The translations under genes and the position numbers were made by a program. Below are positions 12,015-23,238 of a DNA stretch of 41,701 nt, piece by piece (the first letter of the stretch is position 1; each line of letters starts with the position of its first letter). Origin of the DNA: Pelargonium cotyledonis (taxonomy: Eukaryota > Streptophyta > Magnoliopsida > Geraniales > Geraniaceae); the NCBI GenBank assembly GCA_036897625.1, contig JAYMTA010000100.1:1-41701 (forward strand), read 5' to 3'. The notes beneath the pieces are model-generated. The model saw only the letters and a program-made list of their open reading frames with translations, ran no database searches and had not been told where the DNA came from.

Positions 12015-12614
12015 ATGCAGCAGGCAGCCCTTTGCTTTGGATCATCAACCCTTCCTCTTGTTGCACCCTCCAAAACCAAAACCCTTGCTGCTCCATGGAA
12101 GCCCATGCCCAAGCTCCAGCCTTTCCTGTCATGTCCTTCCATCAGAGCCACTCCCAAGTCATCATCAACAACCGACACTTCAACAGTTGATTACAACTCT
12201 AAAACCTCGTAAGCCCTTTTTGTCATATATTAATGCATGTCTGAAGCTATCAGTGGATTCATCATTTGATTGATCAATGTGTGGTTTTCAGTGTTTTTCC
12301 AGCAGAGGCTTGTGAGACAATTGGAGGGGAGGCTTGTGATGTTGAAATGTACCCTGAGGTGAAGCTAGAACCAGAGGAAGGCAAGAGCAGCAAGCCCAAA
12401 AGGACTGCTTCTGAGGCTGTTGATAGAGAGTATTTTGAGTACAACAGCCCCAAAACGTAAGATCTGTGATGTGTGTTATTGAGTTTTTATTATTATTTTG
12501 AATCATAATTCATAATCATGTTGAAATGTGTTTTGCAGGGTGTTTCCAGGAGAGGCTTGTGATGATCTTGGTGGTGAATTCTGTGAGCCTGAGTATCAGA
12601 AAGATGTTTACTGA
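12015..12614 (+). CDS. LIR1: Light-regulated protein LIR1, chloroplast FNR-binding protein
   Basis: Small nuclear-encoded chloroplast protein that binds leaf ferredoxin-NADP reductase and strengthens its attachment to the thylakoid anchors TROL and Tic62. Its transcript is light- and clock-regulated. Three exons, 12015-12208, 12292-12456 and 12539-12614, give 144 residues (rice about 128, Arabidopsis about 141). Residues 1 to about 50, rich in Ser, Thr, Pro and Lys with few acids, look like a transit peptide. The mature part carries two copies of the family repeat: VFPAEACETIGGEAC (66-80) followed by EMYPEVK, and VFPGEACDDLGGEFC (121-135) followed by a C-terminal KDVY. Two cysteines are kept in each copy. 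The acidic linker between them and the ATG at 12015 fit the family. Upstream G-box and I-box motifs agree with light control. Confidence 0.94.
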
Positions 12615-15600
12615 GAGATATTGTAAAAGTTGCATAGTAGTATCTTGTTAACTTTCTGATCCTTGTGGATTATGTGAATTAATGAACATTTGCTGGTATT
12701 GTATCTAATCAAGTTTCTGAAGTATGTAATCAAATAAGCTAAATCAACATTTGCTGGAGGAATTATAGTATGGAAATCTGATCCACCACAGTCTAATACA
12801 ACAATGGAGACATCAATACCATGCAGTTTCTAAGAAACATAGATTTGTATCTCAAAAAAGAAACATAGATTTAACTAACTATTGTCCGGATCAAGAGAAC
12901 TGGATATATCCGAACCACAAAGTCCTGCATTTGGAGGGAGGGTCGGTTTTATCCACGTGCGTCAAGCACAATAAACACACGTTAGAACAAACGATGCATG
13001 ACAATATTCGAATCGCGAGTATTAGATATATTGTATTTGTACATGTATGATTCAGATGAGTTGCAAAATTGAATTGCGGGTGGCTTGGACCAGGTCTTAT
13101 TGATCACAGACCGGATTTTATGCTTGTGTATCAGTTTGGATGAATCTATATACTTATCGGGCAATCTGGGCATGTGTTGTATTGAACAGGCCCTGTGGTC
13201 GTTTATTGACTAAGACTCTCGCATCCAATAAATTATGGCTAATAAGGTGACGTCACCTCATCCGTTAACATTCATATTTGTTACTATGAATTTATGAGCG
13301 GGGAGCACCCTGCCCCAGATTTATTTTGTTTGTTTCTTGGCGGAGAATCATAACTGAAATTCCAGACTCTTGCAATAAAAACCACATTACCATTTCTAGT
13401 CAGAATTGGTTTTACGGAGGAGTAGAAACTAGAAAGTGAGCTGGAAAATAAGATATACAACAAAATCATCTGAAAAAAGGCCCATAGATAAAGAGGTCCA
13501 TTGGGCTCTCACTCTCTCACCTCATCCATTATTGAAATTTCAGCTATATCGTTTACTCAATTAAGAATATGAGAATGATGATTTCTTGTAGCCTAAGTTT
13601 GAGTTATTGAATCTTCGGCTGGGTCATGAAAATTGGACTTGATTGTTGTAGAAAAGAATAGGTAGTTAAATGAAAATATATGGCGCGTGTCTAAAAATAC
13701 ACGTCGATCATGAGAATGTGACGGCCAATGCCTAGTGGAAGTCAAACCGGGTTCGGAGGCTCCAATTATATTCAAAGCATAATGAAAATCTAATCTGGAT
13801 CATTGACCCAAGATCCATTTTAGCATTTCGTCCTAAAACAAACAAGAAAGATTCTCTTCTTTGGAAGGTACATTTGGCGACTTAAGAAGTCCTTTTCCGT
13901 ACGAGGAGCGCTTGATTACCGTAATTACATTTTAAAACAAAGGGAGGACAGTTGTGAAAATTATATTACATAGAATTATTAAATTAGAATAATTAATAAT
14001 ACCTTATTATTATTTGTTGGCATTGCGTGTACACGTGGGCTTCTGAGCTGTGCGAATGTTATTGTAAATTAGCAGACATGAAATTAGGTTTTGTTTAGTT
14101 TAATTAAGGCAGATGAGGCATTGTTGTTGTTAAGGTTTATAGTTCCATGTGATGGCAAAGGTTTTTGTCTGCCTCTTTTAAGCACCTCCATTTCTCGACT
14201 CAATCACACCGCGCTATATTAATTTTCATGCGATGTTAACTACGTATTCTTTTAAATAAAAACAATTCACGGAATTGATTTGACGTTTTCTTTTTAGAAT
14301 TTATTGTTGATGTAATACTTAAATTAACTAAATTTATAAATAATATAATGTTAGAGCAAAATTAACTAAATTGGACCAAATTGGCCTGATGAACGCACCC
14401 ATCAAATATACTTACAATCTTGTTTTAAATTTGTTTCATCGCTAATTTCGGATAAGTTTTAATGTTTATCTCCAAAAATTTGTCTAAAAATATTAGCGTC
14501 CAACCTAATTTGACGTCTACGGATTGAACCAATTCAAAAGAAAATAATATAGTTTTGGATAAACAATTTGAACAGCATATTAACACAAAATATAGATATT
14601 ATGTGACATTTGGATAATATTATGTCCACCAAATGATGGATTGTTTTCCACTAAGTATTGTTTTGTTTTGTGATGTACGTAGCTACAAAAAGCCAAAAAA
14701 TCCAGGTGCACTAGCAGACCCCATGAGCCAACTTTCATAATTCTCAAGTCTCAACTATATTACGACAACGACTCTTTATCAACTTCATGCATGCCTGCAT
14801 GCACCAAAACTATCATTTTTAAGATAAAGTTTCTTAAAGATAAACAAAACTTTATATTCAATAAATTGTTTTGATTGTCATCGAAACGAAAACACATCAA
14901 AGTTTGATATGTCTTGAGTTGCCTTATTTTGATTGCTGGATAGCTTCTCTAGCTTGTTAATGGTGGAGCCTATCAGAAAGTAATAGGAGAATCCTGATCG
15001 GACCTACAAACTCGCGGTTACTATCTTTAAGGTGTTTATAACACTCGGACTAATTCGCATTCGAGAGTAAGTTACAGTCAAAGTTCATCTCTTTCTCCAT
15101 AAGTATGTTTAGCGAGAACGGAACACAAACACTATTCTCATTCACGTAACAAGTGTAGCCAACTAGACCATTACCATTTGAAGTTTAATTCTTAATAATT
15201 AATTACATCTCCATATTAACAACCCCATCCATTTTTAAATGAGTGTCTTGCTTTTATTACATCTTTGTCTAAAAATGACGATTGTATTTTTATTTCTTCA
15301 GAAAATTAATTTTGCATAAACTATCAATAATATCGATATAATAAGATAATTAATATACTTTGAGTTTATTACTGTTGGGGATGAGAGAGGAGGTAAGAGG
15401 AAATGAGAGCTATGACCCAACTGAGAAACACAACCCATAACGTGTCTACGATAGCCAAAAGGTAAACCACACATTCTTAATCAATATAAATAAAACATAA
15501 CATAGAAAGAGAAAAGTATGCATAATTTTCTATAGAATCTCAACAATTATTGAACGAGATCTAACTTCAGCGTCAAAGAGACTTTCAGTATCGAAAATTT

Positions 15601-15980
15601 GATTTTGTGGGTTAGATAGAAAGAAGAAGGAGAATCAAATACATATGAAAAGAGTGTAGGGTATGGTATGTCCATCTTGTAAAGTAAAATGGGATGTTTC
15701 TGTTGTAACCAAAGTGTTCGGCTTCAACTGTGGATCCGACAAAAGGTCCCGGACCCGGTGACCCGCGCCGCCGGAACTTCATGGGTACAAATAGTGCCAC
15801 CAACCAGCTCACACAAAACATCTCACGACACGTGTCCCTTCTTAACAACTCGCGCTACTGTGTTATCTCCGGGAATCTAGGCTTTAACTACAGTGCACCG
15901 GTCAAATCACCTACACTAAACCCGCTCGTTCGCGCCTGAACTCAAACGACGACCCCATTGGCAGGTCACCTACGACCCAG
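12615..15980. other. 3.4-kb AT-rich intergenic region
   Basis: Contains the LIR1 3' UTR at its left end and then no gene that I can support. Small structures seen: a short direct repeat AACATTTGCTGG (near 12685 and 12747); tandem RY-type palindromes CATGCATG and TGCATGCA (14786-14804); and a single Stowaway-like end near 15222-15250 (CCCATCC...AAATGAGTGTC) with no partner end. The open frames here are short and unsupported. Confidence 0.5.
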
Positions 15981-16361
15981 TGACATTATCACCGCTCATA
16001 TTTAAACCCATTCCCCATACGATCCTGCCTGTTAGTAACAGGACAAATCCAGTTCACGAAATCAAAACAACTTTCCGTTTTACCGGACAAAGGACGTTAG
16101 TGCTACCCAATCAGATCCCCCCACGTGTTCAAACGGCGTTAGAGATACCGTCAGCCCCTACCCATTTGAAACGCAGTTTCCGGCTGTCGAAATCTCTGCT
16201 CAGTGACTGGTTGATAAATGAAGGAGACGATGGAGCCGAAAAGATCCAGGGGTTTGTGGTGCTATAGTCCAGATACGGTTTATATTGCTGGCAATTGTTG
16301 CAATCGTCGCTAAGCTAACTCGTCCTTGCGTTGTTTGTAAAGTTCGTAATTCGCGAGGAAA
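15829..16361 (+). promoter_or_regulatory. Promoter and 5' leader of the ARF2-like gene, with G-boxes and a 31-codon upstream ORF
   Basis: CACGTG motifs lie at 15829-15834 and 16122-16127. A TATTTAAA at about 15999-16006 is a plausible TATA element, which would give a leader of roughly 330 bases. Inside that leader, ATG 16218 opens a 31-codon frame that ends with TAA at 16311-16313, 48 bases before the main ATG. Upstream ORFs are known to repress translation of several Arabidopsis ARF mRNAs and to need TIF3H/RPL24 for reinitiation. Activity here is inferred. Confidence 0.5.
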
Positions 16362-19300
16362 ATGGATTATTCTAGTTCTTTGGAACCTCATACAGGTAAA
16401 ATTGATTGCGAATTTTGTTACAGATTTGATGATTTTGCGATTCAAGCTTGTGTATCGGTTTCGGTTCTGAGTTTTTTGGTTTTCTGTGAATGTATGTGGC
16501 AGATGATGGCATAGATTCGGAGGATGTGCTGTACAATGAGCTCTGGTATGCTTGTGCTGGTCCTCTGGTTACAGTGCCGCGGCGAGGACAGCTTGTTTTC
16601 TATTTTCCTCAAGGTCACATAGAGCAAGTATGTTTCCTCTTCAAATTTGACAGTTATTATTTTTTATTTTTGGATTTGAAAGTTTGATGTATTGGTTTAT
16701 TGCATACGGTATGAATTTTCTGTTTGTGTGATTTTTTTGTTGGTGTGATTTTCTTATATTGGATAATAGGTAGAGGCGTCAATGAATCAAGCTTCGGAGC
16801 AGCAGCTACCAGCTTATGATCTTCCGGCGATGATCCTCTGTCGCGTGATCAATGTTCAGTTGAAGGTTATGGCACCACTATTGATTGTTTCAAAAAGCTT
16901 AGTTAAAGTCTGGTTTGGATATGGTTTCTTATTTTTCTTATGGGCTTTCTTCACTTTCAGGCTGAACCAGACACAGATGAAGTGTTTGCTCAAGTGACTT
17001 TGCTTCCTGAACCCAATGTGAGCTTACTTTTGTTAAACATTGTCAGTGCTAGTTAAAAAGAAAAGATGATAATTGGATGATTTAACCTGTGAAATGAATG
17101 TGTTGCCATTGTCAGCAAGAAGGGAATTTGGAAGATAACCAGGAATTGTCCCTTGCTGGTGCCTCTAAACGCCTGTGCGTACATTCGTTTTGTAAGACCC
17201 TTACAGCCTCTGTTACAAGTACTCATGGTGGATTCTCAGTGCTGAGACGACATGCAGATGAATGTCTACCTCCATTGGTTAGGCTTTTTCTCTTGTGCAT
17301 AAAAGTGTGTTGTATTTTGACAAGTCTTGTGTTCTCATTTTTGCATTTTATTCTGATAATTGGATTGTGCTACTTGACAGGACATGCCTCAGCAACCTCC
17401 AACTCAAGAGTTAGTAGCCAAGGATTTGCATGGAAATCAGTGGCAGTTTCGCCACATTTTCCGAGGTAATGGCCAATATTAATTAAGCATTATCTGTATT
17501 TGAGATCAACATACACGATTCTCAATATGATTAATCATCCTAGACCATGCTCTAAATTTGCCAACAGATTCTTCCTGATGTCAGCTATACAGGGTATCTC
17601 ATTAAACTTGTTACCACTGTACATATTTTAAGAATTTGTCATGTCTGAAGATTTTATATGTCTCCAGTTAGATAAGGGATTTCGTATATGGCTGTCGAAG
17701 TTTGACAGTTATGACTAATTGGCAATGTGAATATATTTGGTGTTGCAATGCAGTTATTGGTTGATAAAAATATGAGAGAGACAATTGTCTATCTTTAGTA
17801 CTTCTAAGTTAGTTTAGTTATGGATCGTACTGTTGTACCGTGATGCATATTCATAATTCATCTAAACACTGAGTTTTTTTTTCCCTTTTCAGTGGTTGTT
17901 TATTAATTGCGTGACTTTGGATACTGAGATCATGGGTTACATATTGGCAGTTTGAAGTCCTGTAGTTTGGGTCCCCCTGCTCCACCATAATCAATAAGAT
18001 AATCATAGCCATCAAACATTATCGGTGGACTGATTTCCATGTGAATAGTGATTATTAGGTACCCAACTTAATAGTATAAGTTCTGCTTCTCCTAGAATTA
18101 TAATAAGATCTGAAAGGGAACAATCTGTTTCATCAACTGCATATGTACCTATATAGAGTCTTGCTAAAGTTGCTTTCTTGTGACCGTCTATGGTTAGGAG
18201 TTTGGTAATGCCCTCTCCACATTGAATTGACATAAATTCTTTCTAAATGCCAGGTCAACCTAGAAGGCACCTTCTTCAAAGTGGTTGGAGTCACTTTATA
18301 AGCTCCAAAAAGCTCGTTGCAGGAGATGCTTTTATTTTCCTCAGGTTCAATATCGTATTTGTTTCAATCAGTTCTCCTGAATTTTCATAATAGTGCTGCT
18401 TGGGTGAGCCTTGAGTGCTGATTGTTAAAGATCACAACCAATACTTAGGTGCCCTCTCAATTAGTCAACTGAGGTAATGGCACATTAGGAAGTTTGATGG
18501 TATCTAGATTGTGCTTGCAGAGGTGAAACTGGAGAACTTCGTGTTGGGGTAAGACGTGCTATGAGGCAACCTAGTAATGTTTCAACTTCAGTTATATCTA
18601 GTCATAGTATGCATATTGGAGTCCTTGCGACAGCATGGCATGCTGTTTCAACTGGAACAATGTTCACTGTCTATTACAAACCAAGGTGAGTGGTTATGGT
18701 ACATAGCTGAAATATGTAATAGTTTCATTTTATTACACATACATATCTAACTCATAGTATTTTGGCAATGATATTGGTAAAGGACTAGCCCTGCTGAGTT
18801 TATAGTTCCTTTCAACACATATAAGGAGTCTATGAAGAACAACTATTCTATAGGGATGAGGTTCAAAATGAGGTTTGAAGGTGAAGAAGCTCCAGATCGG
18901 AGGTATGTTTTTCCTTCAACTCTGCTCAGCAATGCTTTTATCTCTGCTAAAACGCTGATGTATGAGAGTCCTTGATTAAGATGCTCAGGCACTGTAATTG
19001 GAACAGAAGATGCTGACCCTGTTAGGTGGCCTGGATCAAAATGGAGATGCCTTAAGGTAATAGCACATAAATCATTCATAATTACTGTTTCTTGTATATG
19101 CTGAAACCATTTTATATTTTGAACAGGTTCGATGGGATGAAACTTCTCTAATTAATCATCTAGATAGGGTTTCCCCTTGGAAAATAGAAACTGTTTCGTC
19201 TTCTACTTCTGCTCTGGATCCCCTTCCAGTGTGCAAGATGAAAAGACCCCGCACAAATGTGGCTCCATCATCTACTGGTTCCTCTGTTCTTACTAGGGAA

Positions 19301-20839
19301 GGTACAGTACGTTGTTCCTAAAGTGCTCCATTAAGTCTTACTATATTTTCTTCTGTTCTTACAAGGGAGCACAATCATTCATATGATCAGGTTCATCTAA
19401 AATCACCACAGCCACTTCACCAGGAAAAGAGTTTTCAATGACCTTGCAAGGTCAAGAAATCTCAACTATGAGATGCAATTTTCTCCAGAATAATGACTCA
19501 GGTGTTACTCAAGACCTCATTGCAAAAATTCCATCACAAGGTAAGCATCAAACTGATTTGGTTTATGGTAAGATAAGATTTGGACCCAGTGGGTCAGTTT
19601 CTTAAATGATGCTAGTGAGAAGCATACAAGTAGAGTGTCAAGTTCCAGGGTCATGCATGAATTCTATGGGTTTGGGCAGCCATCTGTTAGTGAAAAATGT
19701 GAAGATGCTTACCAGTTGAAGATTCATGTTTCAGATCAGGAAACCAAGTACAAGTTTGTTCCATGTGCAGAGTCCGCAAGACTTCCCACCCTCTCATTCA
19801 GCAAGTTGGGTTCTAGCATGACACATCCTGAACCAGAAGTTGAAGAGACACAATATCATAATCCTGTTTATTTTGGATGTGGAGCAGTTAGTTGGAGTGA
19901 TGGACTGCATAGTTTCCAATTAAAACAGCATCCAGGAAGCTGTTTCCTGCCTATGGTGCCATCATCATATGCTCAAAATTCTCATCAACCAGAAGATTCA
20001 AATTTGCATCCGCAAATTTTGCAACAACAAGAAGAGGTCAAGAGTAAAGGAAATGACAGCTGCAGACTCTTCGGTATCTCTCTTACGAATAACCCTGCAG
20101 CAGCAGAACCAGATTTTCTGTCTACTGGTTCCATGCATAAGCCACATAGGCAAATCAATGTTGTATTAGGTGATGAACTGCAAGGTCTGAAATCTGATAG
20201 GTTATTGGAGCAATCTAGTTGCTTGCACTTCTCCAAGATTTCAACGTTTGGTGAAAAACAGGAAATGCCTTCAACTTTAGAGCAGCAGACGGTAAATGTT
20301 CTAGGCAAGCTTCAGGGAAGTTCAACTAGATGTCGCATTAAGGTTCTCTACTATTCATTCCATGCGTTCAACTTGCTATTCCTCTGAGAATTTGTTTTTT
20401 AAATGCAGTGTGTAACTTGTTTTAATCCAATACACTCATTCAGGTTTGGACACAAGGCATTGCTGCTGAGAGGTTTGTGGACCTTAGGAAGTTTAAAGGA
20501 TACAGTGAACTGATAGCAGAAGTGGATCGCATTCTTGACTTCAATGGTGATCTAATCACTCCCGGCAACAATTGGGTGATAGTTTTTACAGACGATGAGG
20601 GTGATATGATGCTTGTGGGAGATGATCCATGGCAGTATGTACTCTTGACTCCTGAATTATCTGTTTACACCTTTTTTTATATTTGATTTATCTGTCAGAA
20701 ACATAGGCATTGTAGGTTTTCTGCATTGCCAATATTTTTACATGTTTCTGTGTAAATCAGGGAGTTCTGTAGCATGGCTCGAAAGATCTCAGTCTACACT
20801 CAAGAGGAAGTGCAGAGGATAGACTCACAACCCCTGTAA
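16362..20839 (+). CDS. ARF2: Auxin response factor of the ARF2 clade (B3, ancillary and PB1 domains)
   Basis: DNA-binding regulator of auxin-responsive genes; ARF2-type proteins are mostly repressors. Exons: 16362-16395, 16503-16627, 16770-16865, 16961-17017, 17116-17277, 17381-17465, 18254-18344, 18521-18685, 18783-18902, 18981-19056, 19127-19301, 19391-19501, 19573-20342, 20444-20634, 20761-20839, giving about 778 residues. The N-terminal dimerisation part begins at [14 protein letters not shown]. The B3 domain (about 127-229) keeps THGGF and [10 protein letters not shown], and the ancillary domain keeps [15 protein letters not shown]. The middle region has LQGQE (tasiARF target) and RLFGI (597-601), a possible TOPLESS-binding repressor motif. 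The PB1 domain (about 685-775) has the acidic [14 protein letters not shown] motif and a basic lysine in RIKVWTQG. Oddities: Val137 replaces the Asp normally seen in TASDTSTHGG, and KVWTQG replaces the usual KVHxQG. The donor at 19501/19502 is uncertain; reading on to the next GT at 19541 would leave only a 32-base intron. The gene is probably a divergent ARF2 paralogue. Confidence 0.93.
19438..19458 (+). promoter_or_regulatory. tasiARF (TAS3 ta-siRNA) target site in the ARF2-like mRNA
   Basis: The site encodes MTLQGQE in frame and contains CTTGCAAGGTCAAGAA. From memory of the TAS3 tasiARF sequence, tasiRNA positions 1-12 pair perfectly with it, position 13 is a G:U wobble, and mismatches fall at positions 17, 18, 20 and 21. 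The cleavage position lies inside the perfect block. The LQGQE-encoding site is diagnostic of the ARF2/3/4 clade. Only one copy is seen in this gene, as in ARF2; ARF3 has two. Confidence 0.8.
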
Positions 20840-21081
20840 TCTAGAGCTAGGTCTTGCCAAACAAAGACTAAAAACTGAAAAGAAGAAGACAGATTTGACC
20901 TCCAATGTAGCCTAGAAGATTCTGTACTATAATCTTTTCCCTGATCATTTATTGAGATTCAGGTTTACTCTGACTTCACTTTTATTATTTCTTCCGTACT
21001 TCACTATATTCTTACATATTTATTCAATAATTTTCGCAGACCAGCTGATGTTGAAAGATGCCCGAACAAAATATTAAGCAA
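20840..21081 (+). other. ARF2-like 3' UTR and flank
   Basis: Sequence after the TAA stop with no further coding potential, ending at the left flank repeat of a candidate SINE. The poly(A) site is not determined. Confidence 0.45.
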
Positions 21082-21184
21082 GTTTTAAATTTTGATCTGC
21101 AATACCAACACCACTATAAGATTCGAATTTGAGACTTTTAACGATTTTCAAGTGTCCTAAACCGCTTGGCATAATGGGATTTGG
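21082..21184 (-). mobile_element. Putative tRNA-derived SINE (or SINE head) downstream of ARF2-like
   Basis: Read on the minus strand it holds a good internal RNA polymerase III promoter: A-box TGCCAAGCGG (complement of 21162-21171) and B-box AAATTCGAATC (complement of 21120-21130). The segment CCATTAT at its start could pair with ATAGTGG after the B-box, like an acceptor stem. It ends in AAAATTTAAAAC. Flanking TTGCTTGA and TTGCTTA on the minus strand (21185-21192 and 21075-21081) could be a short target duplication. The anticodon arm is not tRNA-like, so it is not called a tRNA gene. Confidence 0.45.
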
Positions 21185-22290
21185 TCAAGCAATTTTTGAA
21201 TTAAAATCCTGTTCGGGTTTTCCCCCTAGAAGCTGTAGGAACCCAAGCAATGTTAATCAATAAATCTGGAATCCAAATGACACACTGTAGAGGACTATGA
21301 TTCAAGGGAAAATTATATAGTTTTATTTAACACGGTCTGGAGAATGGTGTCAATTCTAGAAGAAAAGAAATGTACATTTAATCTAATGGATCGATAGTTA
21401 TGGCCACCTTTTTTGTTACATCATTATCATATTTGCCTACATGCAAGAAATGTGTTTGATTAAAAGAAAATAACCGGTTCATGTACCTACATGCATATAT
21501 ATATCGCATGGAGTCTGACGTGAACTTATCACAACAACACATCTCTCCTGAATCGAAAAAATATAGAAAAAAAAATGATATTATAGTTAAAAATACGTCA
21601 CATCAGTCTACAAGTAATAGACATGTAAAAATAATTTCCTTATGAAATGCATGCGAGAAGACAAGTGACACCTTGATCCTGTGTTATTTGTTAACATAGT
21701 GCACTCACAAGTAATCAAATCATACTATTTTCTTAGTGGCATTGAAGTACAGAATGTACATCGGAAAAAGCTAAGCTCCATGGAGCTGAAACTACTTTGG
21801 CTTCTGTTTTATCTTTCCTTTTTCAGTGTGTCATCTGTCACCATTGATGAACAAGAACCTTCCTTAACCTTCGTTAAAAAGGTGACTAATTAATTAAAAA
21901 CCTTCTCTGCGGATTAGGCAAGAACCATACATGATGAAGCAGGTGGATTATAAGCATAATGATTGGCCAAAAAGTCGGCAGTCTCGACTCCTGATGGTTC
22001 AGTTACATAACAAATTTGCTTCTCCATTTTTTTTTTAATATCCTATTTAAAAGGTGTAATTATTTATTTACATTTTCTCAAATAATATATTTTAAAAAAG
22101 ACTTATATTTCAGCAACTTTGGTTTTGTCTGTATCTATTAGGGTAGTATGTACCCAAATTTAGGTCCAAATAAACAAAGAGGAAGAGCAAAATTGGCATG
22201 TGATTGTGGGGTGGTATTGTTGTTTTCAGTTGGCGCCAAATTAATGCTCTTGGAATCTATGGATGGTTGGATAAATCATATCCACTTCTT
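21185..22290. other. Intergenic DNA between ARF2-like and NXD1-like
   Basis: AT-rich, with a short TA run near 21500 and T-runs near 22030. The frame at 21681-21893 has no recognisable domain. Nothing else can be supported. Confidence 0.45.
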
Positions 22291-23238
22291 CTTCTTCTCG
22301 TACCGCTGCTCATGTCTTCGCTCACCCACAGCGCACTGTGTCGGTCTCTGTCTCTCTCTCTTGAATTCAGTCAGTAACTTCAACTTTCACTATCACTATT
22401 TGCTATTGTCCTATTGCTAATTAACAATTTAAGGTTTGTTCTGAGCTGTTTTAGCTGAAAGCTTCGATCTTTTCTTCTTACCAGACACTCCTGAGAAGTG
22501 GGTTTCTACTGGGTACAGCTGCAGTTGGTGTTGCTCATTGCTTGAGGTGAATTTTGTCTTATCCTTACTGTTTCTATTGCTGCATGCTCTTTTCTTGCTT
22601 CCCTGTTTGTTGATTGTGTTTCTGCAACTTCAGATTCTTGGCATGTTTTCTTCATGTTGATGTTGAAGCATTTTGGTTTTTAGGAGTTCTAATTATGTTC
22701 TATGTTTGTGTGTAACAAGTACTTTATTTTTCTTGAGGCTCTCTGTATAATTGCAAATCTTGAATGAACCTAAGAAGTGAAAAAGGTCCTGAAGTTGAAG
22801 GCATTTCCTGCATATTATAACCAAGAAAACTCATTTTGTAAACAGATGCAAATTTGTTGAGCTAGCACTTGAATTTCCTTAAATCCCCTTTACTGAGGTT
22901 ATAATTCATTGTCTCTGGTTGTTAGCGTTGCCATTCCCAAAATAATTGGTAACAGATCATTTTTGCTACCGATGTGTAATGTGTATTGTTGACATGAATT
23001 TTCTATTCTCATCCAGCCTACTTGCATAAAACTGGCTCTTGGTTTCATTAACAAACACACAAAAATTCCTTTCACAGGAAGCCCTCTGTAATGTCAAGGC
23101 CAACAGTACCATGTTGATGTATATATTTTTTTTTGTCCCTCAATAAATCTGATTTCGTGCTCTTTTTCAATAGGCATCCTATGGACGTTGTTCAAATTTC
23201 TTGAATTTTGCATCTCCATTCGAACCTATCTTGATTCC
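22291..23238 (+). promoter_or_regulatory. NXD1-like 5' leader with a probable leader intron and an upstream ORF
   Basis: A CT-rich, leader-like stretch (about 22290-22546) is followed by a donor GAG/GTGAAT at 22546/22547 and an acceptor TTTTTCAATAG ending at 23173, suggesting a 627-base leader intron. In the second leader exon, ATG 23181 opens a seven-codon frame ending TGA 23202-23204, 34 bases before the main ATG. The intron assignment rests on splice consensus only. Confidence 0.45.

Noticed and set aside
14786-14804. RY-type palindromes CATGCATG and TGCATGCA
   Set aside because: Common by chance in AT-rich plant DNA and far from any gene start; no regulatory claim is made.
15222-15250. 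Stowaway-like end CCCATCC...AAATGAGTGTC
   Set aside because: No partner inverted end or TA flanks could be found; it may be a remnant but cannot be called an element.
16503-16627. Possible ARF start at the ATG within the second exon's acceptor region
   Set aside because: The first exon 16362-16395 joins in frame and supplies a normal ATG; the internal ATG at 16503 is out of frame with the conserved domain.
18903-18992. ARF acceptor at CTCAG/GCACTG (18987/18988)
   Set aside because: It shifts the frame; the acceptor ATTAAG/ATGCTC at 18980/18981 restores [14 protein letters not shown].
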